A stretch of 64,000 nucleotides of DNA, from positions 1,114,692-1,178,691 of the forward strand of contig NC_020913.1 in NCBI RefSeq assembly GCF_000300255.2, given 5' to 3'. The DNA is from Candidatus Methanomethylophilus alvi Mx1201 (GTDB lineage: Archaea > Thermoplasmatota > Thermoplasmata > Methanomassiliicoccales > Methanomethylophilaceae). The notes beneath the pieces were generated by a model that saw only the letters and a program-made list of their open reading frames with translations, did not search any database and was not told where the DNA came from. Each line of letters starts with the position of its first letter. Position 1 is the first letter of the stretch. Below are positions 35,028 to 43,264 of this stretch, one piece after another. Position numbers and translations under genes: made by a program.

Positions 35028-36070
35028 ATTCGGAACACCCCCAGAAGACCATGGATGAAGTCCTCTATGAACACCTGCACATGGATCCCCAGAAACATAC
35101 CCAGAGGGATCGTGACTATGAGGAGGAACACCAGGGACGTCAACTCCACCAGATGATAGCATCTGCGTATATCGTCTATGGAGGGAAGAGGTCCCTCCCC
35201 CATCACGTACACCCCCTCCTTCTCGAAGGAGACCCCCATGGCGGCGGCCACCGCCGTCATAGGCCATCCGCTGTTCGGACTGGGAGTCTTCCTATGCTCC
35301 GCCATGGCCGCCTTCACGGCGCTGCGCCCACTGCGCATGCGCATCAACTTGGCCGCAACGCCGACGAACAGGGGAGATATCCTCGAGGGGATGTATCCGA
35401 GTACGTCGTCCAGTCTCGCAGGGAAATGACCCAGCACATAATATTTTTCATTGATGTGGCCCCACATCGCATCCATGAGGTTGGAGCATCTGAATGCTAT
35501 CGCACCAGGAAGGCCGAAGAGACCGAAGTAGAACAGTGGCGATATCACACTGTCCACGAGATTCTCCGACACCGTCTCGCAGCAGGACGACGTTATATGG
35601 GGGAGGTCCATCCCTTTCATCTTCCTGTTGACCATCATCTGGGTCTTATCGGCTGCGGCCTCCAGGTCACCTTTCTTCAGGTCGTCCTCTATAGGGGAGC
35701 AGAACTTCCTGAATGCGAACAGGGCGAAGGTCACCTTCACGAACAGTGCCGATACGACGATCCACACGATCTCCCCGAAACTACAGTGGACCCCCAGGAC
35801 ATCGAACTCCCCGACACCGACGAGACCGTAGCGCAAGGCCATCGTTATGGTGAGGGCCACCCCTCCGAAAACCAAAAGGACCAGGACATAGGAGAGGAAT
35901 CCGATGACAACGTTCCACCGGGACCTGCGGTCGATAATGCGGCGGTCTATGCAATCCAACAGGTTGCCCATCCATCTGAGGGGGTGGTATCTGTTGGGAA
36001 CGTCCCCTATATAACGGTCTATGAGGAATGCGAATATCGCTATCAGGACCGCGTCCAGCCACAACTCCAC
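35024..36070 (-). CDS. cbiB: Adenosylcobinamide-phosphate synthase CbiB
   Basis: 348-residue membrane enzyme that attaches aminopropanol phosphate to adenosylcobyric acid. Typical segments are FLIDRYIGDVPNRYHPLRWMGNLL at the N-terminus, KMKGMDLPHITSSCCETVSENLVDSVISPLFYFGLFGLPGAIAFR, and FPARLDDVLGYIPSRISPL. The GTG start at 36070 is chosen because it lies 4 bp after the upstream stop, follows an AGGGAAGATGAG ribosome site and begins just before the conserved membrane span. Confidence 0.95.
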   Translation of the reverse strand: MELWLDAVLIAIFAFLIDRYIGDVPNRYHPLRWMGNLLDCIDRRIIDRRSRWNVVIGFLSYVLVLLVFGGVALTITMALRYGLVGVGEFDVLGVHCSFGEIVWIVVSALFVKVTFALFAFRKFCSPIEDDLKKGDLEAAADKTQMMVNRKMKGMDLPHITSSCCETVSENLVDSVISPLFYFGLFGLPGAIAFRCSNLMDAMWGHINEKYYVLGHFPARLDDVLGYIPSRISPLFVGVAAKLMRMRSGRSAVKAAMAEHRKTPSPNSGWPMTAVAAAMGVSFEKEGVYVMGEGPLPSIDDIRRCYHLVELTSLVFLLIVTIPLGMFLGIHVQVFIEDFIHGLLGVFRI

Positions 36071-36074
36071 GGTC

Positions 36075-37196
36075 TCATCTTCCCTGGAGTTCGTCCATGA
36101 CGCTTTCCGCGGCCGCCATGAACCTCGCATTCCTGGACCTGTCCTTCACACAGTATCTGATGTATCCTCTGAACCTGTCACCGAAGGAAGCGCAGTCACG
36201 TATCATCACACTGCCTTTCAGCATGAGTCTCTTCATCTCCTCTCCGGTAAGACCCAGATCCTCCACGGACACGAAATAGAAGAACGAATCCGAGAGAGGG
36301 CCGACGGGGAAACCGATGTCGTCCAAGCGGGAATGCATATAGGCCGACTCGGCCCTGAGCTCCCGGGCCACGACATCTGGATAGTCCATACGGTACTCCA
36401 TAAGATAGGCGGCGACGGCCTGTTCCAACGTACCTAGGTTCCAGGGAAGCTGGACCTTCTCCAGCTCCGAGATGATCTCCGGACTGGAGAGGCCGAATCC
36501 GATCCTCATCCCCGGAATGGCGAATGATTTGGTCAAGGAATCCGCGATGAGGAGGTTGGAGAACTTCCCCACATACTTGGTAAGGGATGTGCTGGCGGCT
36601 TCCGGGGAAAGACCCAGAAGGGTCTCGTCTAAGAAGACCATGGTCCCAAGGTCCTCGCACTCCTTGACGATATCCAAGACCTTCTCCCTCTTCTCGATGC
36701 GTCCCGTCGGATTATTGGGATTGCATATGTAGACGGCCTTGTAGTGGTTGTCGCGGACCATCTGGGACAGCCGTTCCGAATCGATACGGAAATCGTCTTC
36801 CGGCATGAGGTCCATGAAATCTATGGATGCGCCGGCTATCCTGCACTGCTGGGCGTACTCCGCGAACGAAGGGCGCATCATGAGGGCCCTGTCCCCCGGC
36901 ACCATGAAGGCGGCCGGGAAATTCCTGATTATCTCGGACGAGCCGGCACCCATGGCCACATTGTCGATGTCCAGACCGAAGTAGTCTGCGACCGCCTTTT
37001 TGGGCACCTCGTTGGAGGCATCCGGATAATGCCCGATCTCGGAGACCGCATTGAGGATCTCGTCCTTCAACTCGGGCGGGGGTCCGAGAGGATTGAGGTT
37101 CTGACTGAAGTCCTCCACCCCTGTGAGCCTCCATCCCTGCCCTCCGTGGACCGTCTTCGGCAGGTCTCTGAGCTCGTTCCTCGGTACGATGCGCAT
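36075..37196 (-). CDS. cobD: PLP enzyme, probable L-threonine-phosphate decarboxylase CobD
   Basis: 373 residues, fold type I aminotransferase related to HisC. NLNPLGPPPELKDEIL, GAGSSEIIRNFPAAF, YICNPNNPTGRI, and the PLP lysine in ADSLTKSFAIPGMRIGFG. HisC-like sequence alone is ambiguous; the position as first gene of a cobamide operon, next to CbiB, indicates CobD, which makes the aminopropanol phosphate that CbiB uses. The ATG at 37196 lies 17 bp after an ATCC-N5-GGAT dyad (37213-37225). Confidence 0.87.
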   Translation of the reverse strand: MRIVPRNELRDLPKTVHGGQGWRLTGVEDFSQNLNPLGPPPELKDEILNAVSEIGHYPDASNEVPKKAVADYFGLDIDNVAMGAGSSEIIRNFPAAFMVPGDRALMMRPSFAEYAQQCRIAGASIDFMDLMPEDDFRIDSERLSQMVRDNHYKAVYICNPNNPTGRIEKREKVLDIVKECEDLGTMVFLDETLLGLSPEAASTSLTKYVGKFSNLLIADSLTKSFAIPGMRIGFGLSSPEIISELEKVQLPWNLGTLEQAVAAYLMEYRMDYPDVVARELRAESAYMHSRLDDIGFPVGPLSDSFFYFVSVEDLGLTGEEMKRLMLKGSVMIRDCASFGDRFRGYIRYCVKDRSRNARFMAAAESVMDELQGR

Positions 37197-37437
37197 TTTA
37201 TCGTCTCCCCATATCCATAACGGATAATAATCTTCTGTTGGATTGGAAAATACGACCCGCACCGGTGGATATTACAGCCATCTCGCCCTCTCCCTGTTTT
37301 ACAAATATCCAGAATGAATTTATCGAATATTAATGTAAGTGGGATGTAATATACTACGAAGATTATGATTTAAATACATTGGATATAATTTACATCGATA
37401 CATGGGATTTTCCCGGTATGTTTCTACGGTCGATCCA
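37197..37437. promoter_or_regulatory. Divergent promoter between cobamide salvage and nitrogenase-like genes
   Basis: 241 bp serving both directions. Leftward: ATCC-ATAAC-GGAT dyad at 37213-37225. Rightward: TATA box GATATAATT at 37382-37390, preceded by TTGGATATA overlapping it (37379-37387). A related GGGATGTAA lies at 37341-37349. Joint control of both operons is possible. Confidence 0.5.
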
Positions 37438-39591
37438 ATGGGCAGGAAGATAGCGATATACGGAAAAGGCGGTATCGGCAAGTCCACGGTATCGTCCAAT
37501 CTAACAGCGGCCCTCGGCGACATGGGCGTAAAGGTCATGCAGGTGGGATGCGACCCCAAACACGATTCCACCAGAGGGTTGATAGGCGGCAGGTCCCAGA
37601 ACACCGTCCTCGAATACCTGAAGACCGTGAAACCCGAGGACCGGAGATTGGAGGACGTCATGGCCACTGGATACAGGGGATGTCTCTGCGTCGAGGCCGG
37701 AGGGCCCGAACCGGGCGTAGGATGCGCCGGAAGGGGGATAATATCCGCATTCGACCTCCTGGATGACCTGGGGGCGGAATCCGTGGATACGGACATCACC
37801 CTTTTCGATGTTCTCGGGGATGTCGTATGCGGAGGTTTCGCAGTCCCTCTGAGGAACGGATATGCGGACACGGTCTACATAGTGACATCCGGGGAGTTCA
37901 TGTCAATCTATGCCGCCAACAACATCCTGAGAGGTACGGCCAACTACGACCCCGACAGGATCGGAGGATTGATATTCAACAGCAGGGGGGACCCGGCAGA
38001 GGACGGTCGCGTAAAGGCCTTCTCCGAAGCGGTAGGTGTCCCCGTGATAGCCGTATTCGGCAGGTCGCCCATATTCATGGAGGCCGAGAAACAGGGGAAG
38101 ACCGTCGTGGAGATGAGACCGGACTCACCCGAGGCGTCGTCATTCAGGGGCCTGGCCCAAAAGGTGTTGGAAGGAAGGAGATATCGTGCGAGATTCCTTT
38201 CCGAAGACGAACTGGAAAGGACGATACTCGGAAGGACCTCCGTCCCGGAAAAGGCCGCACCGGCCTCCGTCCAATCGAATACCGGGAGCCGGAGACCTAG
38301 GCCCTACTCCTCCAGGATCGCCGAGTACGACGAACCGCTGAACGGCTGCGCCTTCAGCGGGGCATCATCCGTCTGCACATCGATAGATGGTCTGACCACC
38401 GTCCTCCACTCCCCGAAGAGCTGTGCCCATTTCACCATCCAATTGGACTCCAACAGCGTGAACGGCGCGATGCGTCGCGGATACCGGGTGGTAAAGGCGT
38501 TCGAAGACCCCGACGTGATCTGCACCGACATGAAGGAGCATGACATGATCTTCGGAGGCGGAAAGGCCCTCGAGCATGTCCTCGGGAAATGCGTAGCCGC
38601 CGGAAAGAAGGATATCGCCGTCATAACCGCATGCCCCCCGGGGATCATAGGGGACGATGTGCCAGGCATAGTGGGCAAGGTGGAAATGAACAATCCGGGG
38701 ACCCGCATATGCATCCTCAAGGAGGACGGGAACGCCACCGGAGACTTCATGCAGGGAGTCATAGACGCGGGCATAGGTCTGGTAGAAAGATTCTCGTCCC
38801 CGGGCGAAACGATACCGTTTTCCGTGAACCTCGTCGGATCGAAGACGATGTCCAGCAACATGCAGTCGGAGCTGGCACATGTATCATCCATACTGTCGTC
38901 CCTCGGGATAACGGTGAACTGCATCCTCCCCGGGATCACCGACATGAAGGGGCTGGAAGGTGCCTCCCGTGCGACCGTCAACCTGAAGCTCAACCCGGAC
39001 GTCTTCTCCGACAAGATATGCCGTTTCCTGGAGGACAGATACGGCATGAAGACCCTGGAGGAACCTGTGCGCGGAGGAATAGAGGGTACATCCAGATGGG
39101 TACGTTGCGTAGCAAGGTTCTTCGGATGCGAAGAGAAAGCGGACATGATCATAGATGGGATGAGGGAAAGGTTCGACCGCATGATGGATGGCCCCAGAAG
39201 GATCCTCTCGGGAAAGACCTGCTGCATAGTCGCCATAAACAACGACATCTCGTGGATCGTGGAGGCGGTGGAGGGTGCGGGCCTGGAAATAAAAGGCGCA
39301 TACATACTCAGCCGCTCGGACCATACGGACGACCTGACCGACGAAAGGATGCCGGACGGATTCACGGCCATATATGAAAACGATGTGCCGGATGTGATGC
39401 GGACTATAAATTCGTCCCATCCGGACATACTTCTGGTCCCTGCGATTGCGGATGTGGACCCGTCCATATACCAGTCCCGTCTGCCGTGCGCCCCTTCGAC
39501 GGACACTTTCGCGGCCAGAGGACTCACGGACGACTGGATAAGAGGGATGCTGGCACCTAAGGAGGAGGGTTGGAGGAAGGATGTCGCTTGA
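37438..39591 (+). CDS. Nitrogenase-like NifH-NifD fusion protein
   Basis: 717 residues. Residues 1-260 are a complete NifH-type reductase: P-loop YGKGGIGKST at 8-17, GCDPKHDSTR switch at 37-46, and both 4Fe-4S cysteines at nearly canonical numbers, Cys96 (GVGCAGRG) and Cys131 (DVVCGGF). A linker (about 265-300) leads to a NifD-like part with the three P-cluster-type cysteines Cys304 (NGCAFSG), Cys329 (PKSCAHF) and Cys399 (TACPPGIIGDD). So electron donor and acceptor are covalently joined. True nitrogenase is unlikely: no nifE, N or B nearby and no clear cofactor Cys/His pair. Candidates are a tetrapyrrole reductase (CfbCD-like), a C-S reductase or something new. ATG 37438 is preferred; ATG 37402 would fall before the expected start site. 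Confidence 0.88.
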   Translation: MGRKIAIYGKGGIGKSTVSSNLTAALGDMGVKVMQVGCDPKHDSTRGLIGGRSQNTVLEYLKTVKPEDRRLEDVMATGYRGCLCVEAGGPEPGVGCAGRGIISAFDLLDDLGAESVDTDITLFDVLGDVVCGGFAVPLRNGYADTVYIVTSGEFMSIYAANNILRGTANYDPDRIGGLIFNSRGDPAEDGRVKAFSEAVGVPVIAVFGRSPIFMEAEKQGKTVVEMRPDSPEASSFRGLAQKVLEGRRYRARFLSEDELERTILGRTSVPEKAAPASVQSNTGSRRPRPYSSRIAEYDEPLNGCAFSGASSVCTSIDGLTTVLHSPKSCAHFTIQLDSNSVNGAMRRGYRVVKAFEDPDVICTDMKEHDMIFGGGKALEHVLGKCVAAGKKDIAVITACPPGIIGDDVPGIVGKVEMNNPGTRICILKEDGNATGDFMQGVIDAGIGLVERFSSPGETIPFSVNLVGSKTMSSNMQSELAHVSSILSSLGITVNCILPGITDMKGLEGASRATVNLKLNPDVFSDKICRFLEDRYGMKTLEEPVRGGIEGTSRWVRCVARFFGCEEKADMIIDGMRERFDRMMDGPRRILSGKTCCIVAINNDISWIVEAVEGAGLEIKGAYILSRSDHTDDLTDERMPDGFTAIYENDVPDVMRTINSSHPDILLVPAIADVDPSIYQSRLPCAPSTDTFAARGLTDDWIRGMLAPKEEGWRKDVA

Positions 39592-40867
39592 CAACGAGAG
39601 ACCGGAAAGCCTTCTGGGGCTGATAGCCGGCCTGGAAGGAGTGGCCGACGGATATACTATAATACACGGCCCGACCGGATGCAAATACTATCCTTCCTCC
39701 GTATCGGAATCGTGCTACAGGACGAGGAAGGGAGGGACTGTATCGAGGAACCTGTTCGAGATGGGCAGCAGATATTTCTTCAGCCAGCCCAGGGTCCCGT
39801 GCACATACCTCGACATGGGGAAGTTCGTCACCGGCGGAAAAGACAGACTGGAGGACCTGTATGCAAAAGTCGAGAAGATGGGGCCGTCCGTTATAGGCAT
39901 AGTGAATTCGCCGGGGGCATCCCTCATCGGCGAAGACATCGGTTCCGTCGGCCACAGGATCCCTACGGTATGCATAGACCATGCCGACTATTCCGGAACA
40001 TGCTCCGACGGATTCCAGGATGCAGTCCTGGCACTTGTCGACAGGATAAGGCCGAAAAGGAAGGCCCCGAGGAAAGGGACCGTCAACCTGGTCGGGATCT
40101 CCATCCTCCACCTCAACTGGAATGACACGGTGGAAGACCTGAGGAACCTGTTGGCACTATGCGGCATAGGGATAAACTGCGTGATCGGTGCCGGATGGAC
40201 GGCGGAGGACATCAGGAGGTCCGCGGAGGCCGAAGCCAACATCCTGGTCTATCCGGAGTACGGCGACAGGGTGGCAAACTTCTATGAAAGGGAGTACGGA
40301 ATCCAAACCGTAAGACCCCGGGAAGGGGCACCCATTGGATTCGATGCCCTCGAGGATTGGGTGATCTCATTGTGCCAGATCATGAAAAGAGATCCTACCG
40401 CGGCACTGGAGGAGATAAAGGTATGCAGGAGAAGGGCGGCCGGATGCATAAGGACCATGGAGTCCTGCCACCTGCTGCCTAAGGGACGTACGTTCTCCCT
40501 CTACTGCGACGGATCCACCGCATACGCCGTCTCGAGATTCCTCTACAGATACCTTGGTATGATCCCCGTGGCCGTGACATGTCCGAATGGGGAACGTTGG
40601 AAGGATGAGACATTCTCGTTTTTCGGATCCAAGGGGATCCCCTTATCGGACGATGCTCTGCACACCGAAACGGACGTCATCATCGCCGGAGGCGCCATCT
40701 GTTCATCCGCGATATCGAAAGGTACTGCGCTGGGACATGTGGATATCGAGGGCCCGGGAGACAAGACCGTGAACGTACGGGCGGAACCGGCCATCGGACT
40801 CGGGGGCACCATGAGACTCTTGGACGGCGTCCTGAACACGATAGCGGACCGTCAGAGATTCCGCTGA
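39581..40867 (+). CDS. NifK/NifD-like partner subunit
   Basis: 428 residues. The N-terminal GYTIIHGPTGCKYY corresponds to one cluster cysteine (Cys34). The other two cluster positions are changed: there is no cysteine before residue 34, and the third site reads VNSPGASLIGED with Ser110 where Cys is usual. Cys45 and Cys74 could substitute. FVTGGKDRLEDLYAKVEKM and GISILHLNWNDTVEDLRNLLALCGI are typical of the NifK/BchB-like fold. It overlaps the fusion gene by 11 bp, so the two are made together. Probably forms the heteromeric catalytic component with the D-like part. Confidence 0.85.
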   Translation: MSLDNERPESLLGLIAGLEGVADGYTIIHGPTGCKYYPSSVSESCYRTRKGGTVSRNLFEMGSRYFFSQPRVPCTYLDMGKFVTGGKDRLEDLYAKVEKMGPSVIGIVNSPGASLIGEDIGSVGHRIPTVCIDHADYSGTCSDGFQDAVLALVDRIRPKRKAPRKGTVNLVGISILHLNWNDTVEDLRNLLALCGIGINCVIGAGWTAEDIRRSAEAEANILVYPEYGDRVANFYEREYGIQTVRPREGAPIGFDALEDWVISLCQIMKRDPTAALEEIKVCRRRAAGCIRTMESCHLLPKGRTFSLYCDGSTAYAVSRFLYRYLGMIPVAVTCPNGERWKDETFSFFGSKGIPLSDDALHTETDVIIAGGAICSSAISKGTALGHVDIEGPGDKTVNVRAEPAIGLGGTMRLLDGVLNTIADRQRFR

Positions 40868-40900
40868 TAGGGTTTATTATCCCCATGGCGATAACCTGCC

Positions 40901-41386
40901 ATGGCAATCCTATCCGACAGGGACATCCTATACGGCATCCAGAGCGGACGCATAGGCATCAGCGACTACAACGAGAGAAGTCTCACTCCCAACGGTTACG
41001 ACCTCAGGGTGGCGGAGATCTCCATAGACGGGAAGGTCTACAACGAGGGGACGGTCAAGGTACCCCCGAAGACCATGTTCTTCGTCTCCACCATCGAGAG
41101 GGTCAGGATGGCCGACGATGTCTGCGGCAACCTCTGGCTGAGGACGTCGTGGATAAGGAAAGGAACGATCTCCGCATTCGGCATGGTCGACGCCGGATTC
41201 GAAGGGACGCTCACCCTCGGATCCTACAACAGCTCCGACAAAGAACTGGAGATACCGATCGGGGAGAGGTATTGTCAGCTGGTCTTCCAGACCATGACCT
41301 CAGCCTCCGAGAAGAGTTACGAGAAGCGCAGCGGCCACTATCAGGGACAGACCGGTGTGACCCTCGCCCCCGTGAACAAGAAGTGA
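40901..41386 (+). CDS. dcd: dCTP deaminase
   Basis: 161 residues of the trimeric dUTPase/dCTP deaminase fold. LTPNGYDLRVAEI, TIERVRMADDVCGNLWLRTSWIRKGT, GMVDAGFEGTLTLGSYNSS, and QLVFQTMTS are diagnostic, with the catalytic Glu in DAGFEG. It makes dUMP or dUTP for thymidylate. It starts 33 bp after the nitrogenase-like pair but its function looks unrelated. One base separates its stop from the convergent trm5 stop. Confidence 0.93.
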   Translation: MAILSDRDILYGIQSGRIGISDYNERSLTPNGYDLRVAEISIDGKVYNEGTVKVPPKTMFFVSTIERVRMADDVCGNLWLRTSWIRKGTISAFGMVDAGFEGTLTLGSYNSSDKELEIPIGERYCQLVFQTMTSASEKSYEKRSGHYQGQTGVTLAPVNKK

Positions 41387-41387
41387 A

Positions 41388-42392
41388 TCACTCGGGACAT
41401 ATGTCGAAGACGTATACGCTCATCGTGGGCGAATACGTCTTCAGTTCCGAGACGCGGACGACCCTCATCCCGAGGCCCTCGTCCGCCATCCTCTTCGCCA
41501 TCTCCTTCTGGAACGGTTCCAGTTCGGAACGCTCCATTATCTTGTGCATATGTATGATGCCGGACGGTTTCACCGAGCGCAGAGCGGAATCCAGGAACCT
41601 GTCAGCCATCTGCGGCAGGTTCATTATGATGCGGTCGGCCTTGGGCAGTTTCCTGACGACCTCGGTGGAATCACCGATGATGCATTCCATGTTGCGGATA
41701 TGGTTGAGGCGCATGTTCTCCTTCATGAACCTCTCGCATTCCGGATTCAGGTCTATGGAGTACACCATGGACGGTCTCGCATGCCTGCATATGACCGTGC
41801 CGAACGGTGCCACCCCGGCGAACATGTCGATGACGACCTCCCCGTCCTCTACCATCGAGGCTACCCGGGCCCTCTCCGTAGCGAGACGCGGATTGAAGTA
41901 TACCTTGGACGGGTCCGTCATCATACGCGTCCCGTATTCCCGGTGTATGACCTCGGAGGTACCGGAACCGGCGATCTTCTCCAGTTCACGGACCCTGAAA
42001 TCCCCCTTCACACCGCCGTCCAGGAAGACGGCGCGTATGTTGGGGGTGACTTTCATCAGGGCTTCGCCTATGGCGGCCCTGTAAGGGACCAGACAATCCT
42101 CCAATTTCAGTATGGCTATGTCCCCTATGACGTCGAATGACTTGGGGAGGTACTCCTTCAATCCGTCCGGGACGTCCGCTATGTCCTTGTAATCGGTCTC
42201 TCCGCGGTTGGAAGGCCTCAGTTCGGCCTCCTCGGCAGCATATCCGCGATACCCGTCGCAAAGCACCGGCATCAGTATGCTGTCGCCTTCCGACCCTATA
42301 CGGTAGTCCATATCGAGAAGCCCTTCCTCCATGAGGGCACGCCTGATGGGTTCCCCCTCCGACTTGGGGACGCGGATGCACTTCGCCATCAC
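41388..42392 (-). CDS. trm5: tRNA (guanine37-N1)-methyltransferase Trm5
   Basis: 334 residues. SAM-binding site DMFAGVAPFGTVICRHA near 214-230, YSIDLNPECERFMKENMRLN, and the catalytic IIMNLPQMADRFLDSAL (NLP motif) match archaeal Trm5. It methylates G37 to prevent frameshifting. It overlaps the dph5 stop by 4 bp. Start at 42392 or 42389. Confidence 0.93.
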   Translation of the reverse strand: MMAKCIRVPKSEGEPIRRALMEEGLLDMDYRIGSEGDSILMPVLCDGYRGYAAEEAELRPSNRGETDYKDIADVPDGLKEYLPKSFDVIGDIAILKLEDCLVPYRAAIGEALMKVTPNIRAVFLDGGVKGDFRVRELEKIAGSGTSEVIHREYGTRMMTDPSKVYFNPRLATERARVASMVEDGEVVIDMFAGVAPFGTVICRHARPSMVYSIDLNPECERFMKENMRLNHIRNMECIIGDSTEVVRKLPKADRIIMNLPQMADRFLDSALRSVKPSGIIHMHKIMERSELEPFQKEMAKRMADEGLGMRVVRVSELKTYSPTMSVYVFDICPE

Positions 42393-43195
42393 TCATCATC
42401 CTGTATGATCTCTTCCGGAGCCCCGGCGAAGTCCACGAGTGCCTCCGCCTCCATGAAGTGGAGCTCTCCGGGAAGGACGAGGGTCTGCAACGGAGCGCCG
42501 AGGTCCATCTGCAGAAGGTCCCTGGGATATCCGGCGACGACCTTCTCGTCCTCGGCCCCGGCATGGGATACCACGCAAAGGAGGGTCTTGTCGGTGATGA
42601 GGCCCTCCCCCCACTTCTCCTCGCCCGCGAGAAGCCACTCTATGGCATCTTTCGCGGTCATGTATCTGAGCTCCTCGGCCCTGATGTCCAGAAGGATCAT
42701 CGTATGGAGTCCGCGCTTCTTGTTCTCCATGATGTGGTCGTAGGGGGACTTTGGCTGGTAGTTCCTCTCCAGGAACGGAAGGGTGACGGTCCTTCCGAAC
42801 TTATAAGGCTGGAGCCCGAGACAGGTGGGACAGGCGCTGAAGATGGAGATCCCGTTGAAGACCCTGACGGGGATCCCCTCCATGACCGCCTGTATCCTCA
42901 GGTCTACATGGGTCGTGGCGAGCATCGTATCCCCTGCGGTCACGAACGCCACGCGCATGGTCTTGGCGTCCTCGATGATGTCGTGACCCTCCTCCACCTC
43001 GGAGCGGTATACGACGTGTATCTCCTTGCCTATGAACTCGGCGAGGTCGGATACCTCGGTCCCGATGAGATTGGAGGTATAGAACTCCGCATAGATCTTG
43101 TCACATTCCTTCAGAGCGTTGAGGGCCTTGACGGTCATCCCGTCGACGCCGCTCAGGCCGAGTCCCACGAATACGAGCTCGGATGTCATGGCCAC
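42389..43195 (-). CDS. dph5: Diphthine synthase Dph5
   Basis: 268 residues, SAM-dependent methylase of the diphthamide pathway that modifies a histidine of EF-2. LVFVGLGLSGVDGMTVKALNAL, VAFVTAGDTMLATTHVDLRIQA, and NGISIFSACPTCLGLQPYKFGRTVTLPF are characteristic of the tetrapyrrole-methylase-like fold of Dph5. Upstream of trm5 in a translation-quality operon. Confidence 0.95.
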   Translation of the reverse strand: MAMTSELVFVGLGLSGVDGMTVKALNALKECDKIYAEFYTSNLIGTEVSDLAEFIGKEIHVVYRSEVEEGHDIIEDAKTMRVAFVTAGDTMLATTHVDLRIQAVMEGIPVRVFNGISIFSACPTCLGLQPYKFGRTVTLPFLERNYQPKSPYDHIMENKKRGLHTMILLDIRAEELRYMTAKDAIEWLLAGEEKWGEGLITDKTLLCVVSHAGAEDEKVVAGYPRDLLQMDLGAPLQTLVLPGELHFMEAEALVDFAGAPEEIIQDDE

Positions 43196-43225
43196 CGATA
43201 TGGCGGACCGCTTAAAATATATTCC

Positions 43226-43254
43226 AAAAAGGGACCGGCCCCCGAAGGGGCCGG
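43226..43254 (-). terminator. Intrinsic terminator of the acyl-CoA synthetase gene
   Basis: On the minus strand CCGGCCCC and GGGGCCGG (8 bp) flank a TTCG loop, followed by TCCCTTTTTGG. It is 11 bp past the stop codon. Confidence 0.8.
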
Positions 43255-43264
43255 AAGACGTTTA

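Noticed and set aside
37438..40867. Annotation of the nitrogenase-like genes as nifH, nifD and nifK for nitrogen fixation.
   Set aside because: No cofactor assembly genes are near, the K-like subunit lacks two cluster cysteines, and no clear cofactor-binding Cys/His pair is seen in the D-like part.
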